A stretch of 64,000 nt of DNA from Eunapius fragilis (taxonomy: Eukaryota; Porifera; Demospongiae; Spongillida; Spongillidae), in the NCBI GenBank assembly GCA_963681505.1, contig OY811986.1, forward strand, positions 3,561,922-3,625,921, in the 5' to 3' direction. The position numbers were made by a program, and so were the translations under genes. Below, piece after piece: positions 23,197 to 34,200 of the stretch; the first letter of the stretch is position 1, and each line of letters starts with the position of its first letter. Under the pieces are notes generated by a model, which saw only the letters and a list, made by a program, of their open reading frames with translations, was not told where the DNA came from and made no database searches.

Positions 23197-24010
23197 GTAG
23201 GGGGCTGAGATGCAGTGTATGAAGTGTTAGTAGGTAAGCAAATATACAGTACATGTGTGTGGTGTTTTATATAAGTGTGTGTAAGTGCATACAGTGTGTG
23301 TTTTGCATATGCATGGTGTGTACATGTACATTTATGTGGTGCATGTTATTGTATATGTGTATATATGCTGATGTAATGGTCAGTACACATGCACATGGTA
23401 CCGTGGTTATTAATCTTGGTATCGAGTTCACTGATTGCTTCACTCATTTTTGTGCATGAGGTGCAATCATAGCAGTTCAGCCATCTCAGTATGTAGCAAT
23501 CCTGTTTATCTTGTCACTTACATCATTATTCACTCCACTGCAAGAAAAGGTTATCTGGGCTTGAGAATTTTCTAACAACTACCAAAAAATTACATTCATA
23601 GATCAGATAACTGTAGTTGTGCAGAGTTTCGATTTTTGTGAGCTCCAAGTTTCTCAAGCCAAGATAATCTAGGATACCCGTGCTTTTCTTGCAGTGCTCG
23701 TAAGTTAGAAGACAAGCATGATTTGTGGGCTTACATATATGTGGACTGCTTAACACCGCTGTGAATGGTGGTCAGCTTTATGCAGTTCAGGAGAGTGGCT
23801 ATGGTTGCCAATACCTGATTATTGTGTCCCACAAGGTCACTCCCACCCCCCACCACTGGCACCCCTTCTTCCCATACAGCTGTCACTACAATGAAGACCC
23901 ATGCAAACAGGTACTTGGATGACCCCTCCTCCCAGGAAGCATACAACTCTTTTGTCCACACGGTGCGTGACATACTGGACATCATAAAGCAGATACAAGC
24001 AGCCCTAGAG
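18496..24010 (+). CDS. VCL: Vinculin head, exons 1-13
   Basis: Residues 1-664. Exons 1-6 give the D1 domain, which in vinculins binds talin: TQTLDEILSPIADK, VPFPDLVTPARKLDVAVKD, then CSQLLPAAQELLEAAKQLAS and DDGEIEKIVSACYDVLDKL line up with ESILEPVA, IPDLTAPVAAVQAAV, CTKLVQAAQML and EVRKIIRVCKGILEYL. Exon 6 ends in an acidic insert (GEEEEEDDDIQKYRKDDEE) not known from human. Exon 7 already matches human position about 500 (YRQAITKLCDQ versus YRQDLLAKCDR), so the D2 region is missing or greatly reduced. Exons 9-13 match D3-D4, including DHLVKAATAP (human LLAVAATAP) and HDLAKCQEAMEN (human KDLDKCKVAMAN). The head is therefore about 170 residues shorter than the human head. Confidence 0.8.
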
Positions 24011-26581
24011 GTATGAACCCAGGGGCGGATCCAGGATTTTTGAAAGGGGGGGGCTTATTATAAAAAAGTTGTATTCTAAATCTTTGCATGGGGCACTAAT
24101 TAAATACCATTTCGGTTCAAGTAGGAACGATGCTTCACTTTGTGCGCATAAGTTAATACAGGTATAGCATTATAAAAAGCGCGTATATACATGTAGTTAA
24201 TTGGTCGTAATTATTTTCGTTACTTATCCGAAAGGGGGGGGCTACAGCCCCCATAGCCCCCCCCCTGGATCCGCCTCTGGAACCATCCTGCTTTGAGCAG
24301 GACTTCAGGGTTGTGTGTATGTGCACGTTGCATGTGCATTGCATGTGGGTTCTTTTTTGTTTTTAATGAGAGGGTGCGTTTGCATGTGTTCACACTGAAC
24401 TGGCATCTTAATGCTGTCTAAATGCTCTCTCATGCTGGCTGTTAATAGGCTATTAACCCCAGTCGTGAGTTTGGCTATGATCAATAGTTTTGACCATAAG
24501 CGGGCAGGCAGCAGCTAGCCAGTCGGGTGTGCCATAGGGGTGCTGACCCCCACCACTGAGCCTGACTGGTACCAAGGGGTAATACTGGTTACCATTGGGT
24601 CAGCCAGTTTGCCACACTATGATGCTGGTCAAGGTTAAGTGGTTAGGTTAGGATGTAGAAGCCTGAAGGGTGCTGCCTACTGTTGATATTCAAGCAAGAA
24701 CACAGCAAACATGTGTACAAGTGCAGTCAATGCACAGATGGAGTGGTGGGAGGGAGAGCAATTCAGACCAGCAGTTGTGGGCTATATTATGACGGAGTGA
24801 TTGCAGTCCACCTACCATCCTTTATATGTATGCATGGACCTGGAACCATATTAGTTTAGCAATATCATTGAGGTTAGATCAGATAGATGTGTTTGAATGG
24901 AGGTGAGTACTTCCCCAGATGCTTTCCCAGGCATATAGGCTCCATGGTATTAGACATATTTCAATCCAATTTACCAAAACATTAAACCAAGTTTAGTACC
25001 TAAATGCATTCCCTTCAAGTGTGTCAGTGTAATGTTGGATTATTCTAAGTCAATAGCTTGATATTACAGTGCAGAATCTTTTTAATCCTGTTCAACAATG
25101 CTGTATTTTTAATCATTCCTGTTAAAGCTCTAGTACAGACTAATAGGCTAACCAGTAGCCCAAATGGCTAATGGTTGACATCTCTGGACTTTAGAATCAA
25201 TAGTGATGGGCCGGGGATGTGATGATCAAAAATTACTTGCTTCTGTTTAATGCCCAATTCAGCATGATATACATTATCCAACCTATGCTAGAATCAAATA
25301 GTTCCAATTTTGTTCCATAAAATAAGCTAGGTTAAGAGGAACATAAAGGAGGCAAGGAAGCCAAGGAAATAACTGGACTGGGTATGAGTGCTTGCACACC
25401 CAGCCCTTCCTTTTGAACTAATAAGGATCGAATGTAACATTATATTCTCGCTTGAACAAAGCATTCTGATTGCTGCTTGTACGACTTGAGGTGATTCGTG
25501 TGTTTTTATGTGATATATAATGCTGTACATTATGGTATTTTGATATATCAGTACTTTATTTCTTGTTATATAGAAATCATGTGATTAAAACTGCACACCA
25601 TGCATAGCCACCCACGTCCCTTGCCAAATATGCTTTTAATTCGCGTGGAAGGGGGGGGGAAACCTTTGGAAGAGAGAGCAATTATATTGTTTTATGGGCA
25701 CTTATGTTCTGAGATCACAACCGATAATAATGATACCATGTGCATATCTTACACCCATTATCCACACCTAGGAAGTTATCGTCGAAGAAGTGTTCTCAAG
25801 CACTTCGCTTCAGGAATACGAATCCCCACCCACCGCACCCTCGCAACCTCGTGTGCACTACCCACCAGCTCCGCCCCCAGGTGTCATGGCCACCCTCCGA
25901 GGGGTGGATGCGGCTCGGAGGAGGACGAGGAGTGTGCCCAAGCCACACCACATCGGAGCCACAGGGTCCCTGAGGCCTGCACCTTTACCCAGGAGGCAAC
26001 CTGGCCACACAGGGGTGAGCCCCACACACTGTGCATGTCTACACACAGGGGTGAGCCCCCACATCCCACATGTCCACACACAGGGGTGAGCCCCCACACT
26101 GTGCATGTCCATACACAGGGGTGAGCCCCCACACTGTGCATGTCCACACACAGGGGTGAGCCCCTCACATCCCACATGTCCACACACAGGGGTAAGCCCC
26201 CTCACTGTGCATGTCTACACACAGGAGTAAGCCCCCACACACAGGGGTGAGCCCCCACACTGTGCATGTCTACACACAGGGGTAAGCCCCCACACACAGG
26301 GGTGAACCCCCACACTGTGCATGTCCACACACAGGGGTGAGCCCCCACACTGTGCATGTCTACACACAGGGGTAAGCCCCTACACACAGGGGTGAACCCC
26401 CACACTGTGCATGTCCACACACAGGGGTGAGCCCCCACACTGTGCATGTCCACACACAGGGGTAAGCCCTCACACTGTGCATGTCCACAGCTTTTGCATT
26501 TAACTGCTAGTGTATGTCTGTGCTTGTGACTATTTGGTGGTGAGTGCGTGGGTTCATTTCTCTGTGGTACGAGCCTTTTGA

Positions 26582-26616
<35 letters not shown>

Positions 26617-28239
26617 GGGTGTATGTGCTTGCCTTTAAATGCCCTATTCTGCCACATAGGAGTCAGGATCACAGACTGTGCCAGCGACTAATGTATCTGA
26701 TCGCATCCATCAAGGGAGGGGTCGCCCTCCTCATGTGCCTGCTACCACCTCTAGTGCACCTGCTCACACCCCTCATGTGACTGACCGCACCCCTCATGTG
26801 GCTGACCACATCCCTCATGTGGCTGACCACACCCCTCATGTGGCTGACCGTACCCCTCATGTGGCTGACCGCATCCCTCATACGGCTGACCGCACCCCTC
26901 ATGTGGCTGACCGCACCCCTCATGTGGCTGACCACACCCCTCATGCGGCTGACCACACACCCCACGTGACCGACCACACTACTCAAACTCCTCCCCCAGT
27001 AGCTAGGAAAAAGGAGCCTGCAAAGACTACAGTTGACCACACCCCTTCAGGTGAGGACCTTTGCATACCTAGTCCTCATTCCACCACATCCATCTGCACA
27101 TAATGAGTTATCCACTGTGCATCTAAGGACTACAAAGATAAGGCACTCCCCCATCTCATATATATAAGTGCTCTTAGCTCTTTGCTCCTCCATGACTTGC
27201 TAGGCAAGTTTGATTGTAACTCATGGCCCCCTTGCATACCAACTACATGCATACTTCTCTCACACCCACGTGTACACAACTATCGCTACTCCCTCTCACA
27301 CACACCCTCTTCCCCCTCTCTCACACACTTCACTCTCTCTGCTCCCTCTCTCACACACACCATCGCAGGCACCAATGTTGCTGCTGGCAGTGGTATACAG
27401 ATGTACTCGTCTCCCCTCCAAGGGTTGGTTTCAGCCGCCAAAGCAGGAGCCTCTACACAGATACCAGACTGTGCGACTGTCTTGTCAGAGAGAGCCAAAC
27501 GTCTGGTAGAGATGGCCAGGACTGTGGCCAGTGCAGCTACAAGCACACCAGAGCTAAGCAGGTGCATGTCCAGATAATGTCAGCATACATGCCGTACTAA
27601 CATAGCCCAAATGAACTAGCCCAAATGAACGGTCCAATGGCATAGAAATTATCACTTTTATAAATAGTATTGGTGAAGAAATTTCACGTACCAATGCACT
27701 GCAATGTGTTCCCAGGAGTATAATAATTATGAATTAGTGAGAGTTCGAGGGTAATTTATTTTTAATGAAACAAGTGTTGAACAAATCTTATTACATAAAT
27801 AGAATTTTGAGCACTATACATGTAATCCATGCGGTTATGAGTACAGATTATTCCTATGCCCCTCCACCCCCACCAACCCCCAGGGCTCTGGAGATGAAGG
27901 CTAGGGAGGTGGTCAGACTCACCCCTTCCCTGATACGCCATGCTGAGAAGATAGCCAGGGACCCTGGGGCCATGAAGGAGCTGGAGGCACTCGAGATGGA
28001 CATCAGCCAGTGGGCGGGTCACGTCAGATATCTAATTGATGCCACCCAGGCTGCCAACCGGCCCTGGTCAAAGACAGCAGAGAGGCTGGTGATGGCCGCT
28101 GAGACAGGGAAAGGGCTCGAGAGCCAGGTACAGTGTAGGGCTATAGAGGGGGGGCCGGGGGGACACATGGCACTTAGCTATGAGAAAACTGGATGTTAAT
28201 GGAGGAATGCTTTGATGTGTTAATGGCTTATTTTGTAGC

Positions 28240-28280
<41 letters not shown>

Positions 28281-31200
28281 ATGTATCTGTGTTTGTACAT
28301 ATGTTTGCATTGAGCTCTTAATTAATGTGTATGTTTAATGTGCCTCATGCAGATAAGGCACGTCAGTACGCAGACTGAGAAGATGATAGAGATTGCCCTG
28401 GCCAGCGTCCATGCAGCTGAGAGGGAGGAGGCCATTGGGTGCACCAGTGACACCTCTATACAGACCCAGGACCCCCAAGTGCAGGTACGAGGGGGAGGGA
28501 TGTATGGCAAGTGTGACCATGTGAGGGAGGGATTGTGTGAAAGGTGAGGGTTATATAATGGGTCGAATCTTTAATGCTGTGGAATCACTCATATGTTACC
28601 CCCAGGCTGAGATGGAGGATGTCCAGAATACGGTATCGGAGATACGGAAGCTGACACCGGAGCTGATCCAGGCGGCAGAGGCTGCAGCACAGAGTGGAGC
28701 AGTTGAGCCTTTGAGGCTGGTGGCATATGAGTGGGCTACCAAGGTGGGATTGATAATAGTAGTTAACATGTACGGACTGGATAATGAAGATCTAGGGATG
28801 GAGGGGAGGGGGGAGGTGATGGTGGGAGGAGAGGGGAGATGATGGGTGGGAGGGAGAGGGGAGGTGATGGTAGGAGGGAGAGGGGAGGTGATGGGTGGGA
28901 GGGAGAGGGGAGGTGATGGGTGGGAGAGAGAGGGGAGGTGATGGGTGGGAGGGAGAGGGGAGGTGATGGGTGGGGCAATATAGTCTGGAACACGGCAATT
29001 TATTGGTTGCTTCTATAGGACAGGGGGAGGTTTATGAATAACGTGCTACACATGTGCAATGTGTAAAGGGTTGGGAGGGTGGGTGACCTGTGTATTTGGC
29101 AGCAGCACATACACAGGTGCTCTGATCGTACCCACACATACGAAGTGCATGCAACACACCAATGTTACGCTCCACCCCTTTTCTGCTCTCTTCCCCAGGC
29201 CAAGGCACTAATGAAGAGAGTGGACAACCTCTCCCTAGGGATGGGGGGACCGGCCGACGCCCTTGTCATCTCTGCGGCTTCTCAGGACCCCACCCTCCTG
29301 GAGGACCACGCCAGGAATGTGAAGGGTGTGGCCTCAGCCCTGCAGGCTGTTGCCATGGATTCCGTTGCAGGGTAAGTTGGTGGTTCTGGGGACAAGTTTT
29401 TTTTGTGGAGAAGGCTGGGTCATGCGACACAGTGGGAGGAGCTGGTCGTAACATTGCACCTGCATTGCACAGGTGCCCAGACCCAGCCCAGGTGAAAGAG
29501 ATTCAGATCACAGCCAAGAACATTCAGGAGGTGTCCAACCAGCTGGCAGAGTGTGCCAGCGAGCTCATGAAGATGGAGGAGGAGAACAAGAGCCCTGAGG
29601 CCAGGCAGACTGCCGAAGAGAAGAAAGAGCTCCTGTGCAGAGACTGGGCCACACAGGTGGGCATTATAAAGGGGGCATTCGTTCCTCTACGTTTCCTGGT
29701 GCATCAACGATGATTGGTACAGTAAATATGTGCGCAGCATCATGTGGGTGCGTACATAGATCTGTGGACAGTTGGTGAGGGCTACACTCACAGAACAGCT
29801 CCAGACATGTATGGTTTTTCATAGTGGATGTGTGTTAAAAACCATCCTGGGATTAAGCGTCCGGGGTGCGAATGGTGTAAAAACCATATATCATTTTGTC
29901 CCAGTTTTGTCAAACAAAAACCATGTTGAAGCAATGAATAAAAATATGTTCAAGATCGTTTTGTTTGGCAAAGACCATATGTGGCTCTTACCCAATACTC
30001 ACCCTGAATGCTTTAGCTATTCCCACAATAAATCATTCAATCCCAGGATAGTTTTGTTTTGTTTAAAACCACCCTGAAAAACCATGTCTGGACATTTTTC
30101 CTGCCAAGTATGACTGGCAGTGAAGACCACTGCATGCACTTCATAATAACACACCCAACACAACGGGCAACTTGTTTCTAACATGCAGGTGCTGTGTATC
30201 ATTTCTAATCTACATTTCTATTTACACATATAAACTTATATACTCACAAAACCTTACATATATCCCTGATGCGGTCTTACCACCCTCCCCCCCCCTCCCC
30301 CTACCCCACCCCCTACCAAACGTGCGGTGACTGTGTGGGGGTGGTGCCTCTGCAGGTCCACCTTCTGACGGCCCACATAGACGAGCTCACGGCGCACGTG
30401 ACCACGCCCCTGGATACCCTCATCTCCATCGCCCTCGAGGCAAGCAAGACGGAGCTGGCCAAAGACCACCTCATGTCCCAGTTCAAGGCCAAGGCCAGGA
30501 GGATGAAGAGGCAGCTGGAGCACCTCAGGGAGGTCTTTGACGGGACGGTGAAGGGCGTGGCTGAGAGGCAGCAGGCCGTGGACAACGCTGACAGGGCCAT
30601 CAGCTTCCTCACCAAGCTGTCCCCTCACGTTGTGGCGGCGGCGAGGGCTCTGTCCAGTGAGTGGTGGCCATGTGTGATGGGGAAAGGAGGAGGGGGGGGG
30701 AGTGGGGGAGGGGGGGCACGCATGAAGGGGTGGGAAGTGGGAGGGGCATGTATGAAGGGGTGGGAAGTGGGAGGGGCATGTATGAAGGGGTGGGAAGTGG
30801 GAGGGGCATGCATGAAGGGGTGGGTAGTGGGAGGGGTATGCATGAAGGGGTGGGTAGTGGGAGGGCATGTACAATGTATCAAGGGTGGGAGTGGGTGTTT
30901 GTGAGAGGGGAGATGGAGGAGTGGGGTGGGCATGTATGAGGATATAATATATGGTGCTGCATTATGTGTAAGGTTTGGCTTTCCTTGGATGCTTATGTTT
31001 TTAACAGTAAGTATTTGCGTATGGGCCGTTTGTTGAAGGGACATGGTCTGTTGTATTTACATGTATTAGTTTGCCAGCGACTGTGCTTTTAACATTCATT
31101 CAGGGTTCTGATTAAGTATAACATTGGTAGAATTACAATGGTTTTTTTGCTAAACTTTCTCTGCCGTCTTGTGCGTGCATACAAATGACTCCGTCTCTCT

Positions 31201-34200
31201 CGTAACAGATGACCCCGCCTCCCCACTGCTGGACCACTACCACCACCTCCGCAGGCAATGGGCCTCCAAGGCACACTACCTGGGAACTAACCTAAAGATG
31301 ATTTCCGGGGTGGACACCCATCCAGTGATTGGTAATGCTCCCTTACACATGTGTGCGCCCATGTGCGGTGGAGCACACCCTCTGCACGTACATGTGCATG
31401 CTTTCCCAATGGGTACATAACGTGTACCAAGCCTTGAGGTGTGTCTCCTAATATTTGCAATGTGTAGTGCGTTATAGGCTCACAATACATGCACATACTC
31501 ACAGCATGCATCCTTGCCCCGTTAATATCACCTGCCTAATCACAAGGAACGAGGGGGGGGGGGCAACTGATATTAACAAAACTGCCAAATCACCCTTATC
31601 CCCCTACCTCCATCCCACACACACTCTGCAGAGGCTTTTGAACAGCTGATCCACGGGACTCTGTCTCCTATGAACACTTCGGCTGAAGAGGAGCCTCTCT
31701 CCCCCATGACCAGATCTTACTCCACTGAGAACATTTCTGATGTACTCACCAGTTCTGATCTCAAGACTGCTGCAGCCAAATTACTCAATGCACCAGGGTG
31801 AGTGGCTCTGCCCTTCTTGTGCATGTGGTCAGTCGCCTTGTGCAGTAGAGGACAGTACTGTATGTGTATGTTACGCTGTATTGATACCTTCACTCGCTGG
31901 TTTATCGTTGTCTCAATATCAGAACCGGACCGTTAAAGAAGAGGTCACTGGCCAGCCCTGAAAATCTCAGGACAGGGGAGGTTGTCCTAAGGCTTCCCCA
32001 CCGCCTCCCCAATGGCACACTTTCAGACACCAGCGGAGAAGGTGCATCCAACTCCATACTGGTAAGAGGACCTTAATACTCCCTCCCCCCCTCCAACCTT
32101 AGCTCACTAGTAAGCAGGAAGTTTTTGTTTACTGTATTGCAAATATTGCATGCACCACACTTACCTGGGTATAAGCACGTGACTCGCAAGCATGCATGTA
32201 TTCCACCATATAGGCAGCTGCTCGGTCGCTCAGGGATACCACTGATAGGTACGAGGAGGAAGGCAACCCCATTGTAGCTGTGGCCAAGGAGCTACCCCAG
32301 CAGACGACACAACTGGCGGCCTTTGCCCGTGGAACAGCCACACAGGAGGTAGCGTGTCTATGCGCATGCCACCAGGGTTTGAAGGGTTGTGGTGGCTTAC
32401 GTGAGGGAGGAGTGTAATTGGGAGTTGTGTTGGCAACACCCATGTACTGTAGGGCTTGACCCAAACTATGAATGTTAATGTGAGGTAACGAGACTCCAGA
32501 TGATCGTATCATTTAACTTGCTGTCATGAAGTCAAAAATCAGCAGTTTAATGTTTGTTTCATGCCATGAAATCATGCGGTTGTAGAGAACATAAAGGAAC
32601 CCTCCACTCAGCTGTATTTGTAATTTGTCTCCTCCTTCTCCAACATGCATCAATGAATAAAAAGACCTATATACATGTATTTAACATGTATACAGGACAT
32701 TGTAGAGTACTTGTGCTTTAAAATAGGCTCTGACAATTGTCTCTTTCCTTTTCAATTGCCTTGAAATCCTATAGATACATTTATAATTCCTTCTTATACT
32801 CCTATGTCCCCCCCCCCCCCCCCGTGATGTCCTTCAGATGCATTGCCTGCATTATGGAGGATACTTGTACACATATGGCAGGGATTTACCGCTCCCACCC
32901 CCTATTCACCCCCTACCCACCCCCTGGTTTGCCACTAATTAATTAGACTAACCCACCCCCTGGTTTACATGCTAAAACTCCATGGCATACCATGTAACAG
33001 TGCAGAGGGAAGACTTTCACCCCCCTATATTTTTATATATTCCAAAACCCACCCCCTGTTGCAAACTTGGTGGTAAATCCCTGTATGGCGTGTACAAGTG
33101 GTCACTGTTGCGCACTTGGTTGGAGCCTGCCTGCTGTATGATTTATGTTAAGCGCATTCATCGGAATGTGTGTTCATGAAGTGACCATGGCTGTTGCTCC
33201 TGGTTACAAGTACATGTTTATGTTTGCACGTCACTTGCATCCCAGCCTTCGTGTGACACTGTGCCTTACCATGCAGAATAGGGAAGACATGACCAACCTA
33301 GCAGGTCGCATTGTGGACAACTGTCAGAGGATGGCAGAGTTTGCAAACCTAGTGGCACAGCAGTGCACTGACCAGATGTGAGTGGGGAGGGGGTGAGTGA
33401 GTGATGTGAGGATGTGAAGGTGTAAGTGAATTTAGGAAAGGAAGATGCATGTACATGTATGGGGTGAAGATGTGTAAAGTGAGGATGTGAAGGTGTGTGG
33501 AAAATGAGGATGTGAAGGTGTGAGTGTAGGTGATGAGCCATTACAACAATCTCTCAAAGTGGAAGGACAGGTTATTCTAACATGGGATTTACTTTTAGCG
33601 ATGGGATCCTAGGCAGTATTGCAATATAAATGCAGTATGTGTATAGATATAATGGGTGCTGTTTGGAATTCCGCCTGTAGAACCAAAGAGAACCTTCAAG
33701 CCTGCGCCGAGAAGATCCCCACGTTGAGTACACAGCTCAGGATACTGGTGTCTGTCAAGGCCTCCACACTAGATGACCTCTCTGTGGGTTAGGGTGCTGT
33801 AGTGCCTGCTTATGTAATGCCTCCCTCCTCCCTAGGCCAGTGTAATGCTGGTGAAGAACATTCAGAATCTGATGCAAGCTGTGACCAACACCATACATGC
33901 AGCTGAGGTTGCCAGTGTGAAGGTATGCAAGATCACCATATTAGCTTGTATTGAAGTAAATTAGAGATGCGAAATGAAAATGTCGGCATCACTACACCAG
34001 ATGTTTGGGTCATGCATTGTATTGGTGGTGGTGCGTTGTAACGTTGAAGTGTTATTTCCATAGGGGCTGCAACATGTTCAAGGCAGTGAGGCAACAGCGT
34101 TTGCTGTTAATTGGAAACGGAAGTTGTACAACCAGCGCACGATGGAGGCAATCGTCGCTCCGTTAGGAACCAGAGGGTTAAGAAAGTTGAGCAAGACATA

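Noticed and set aside
25858-26672. Minus-strand frames of 99-156 codons with CGHVGC-like repeats
   Set aside because: They are the antisense of the vinculin donor minisatellite and have no independent support.
26669-27040. Minus-strand frame with SHMRGAV-like repeats
   Set aside because: Antisense shadow of the coding minisatellite in vinculin exon 15.
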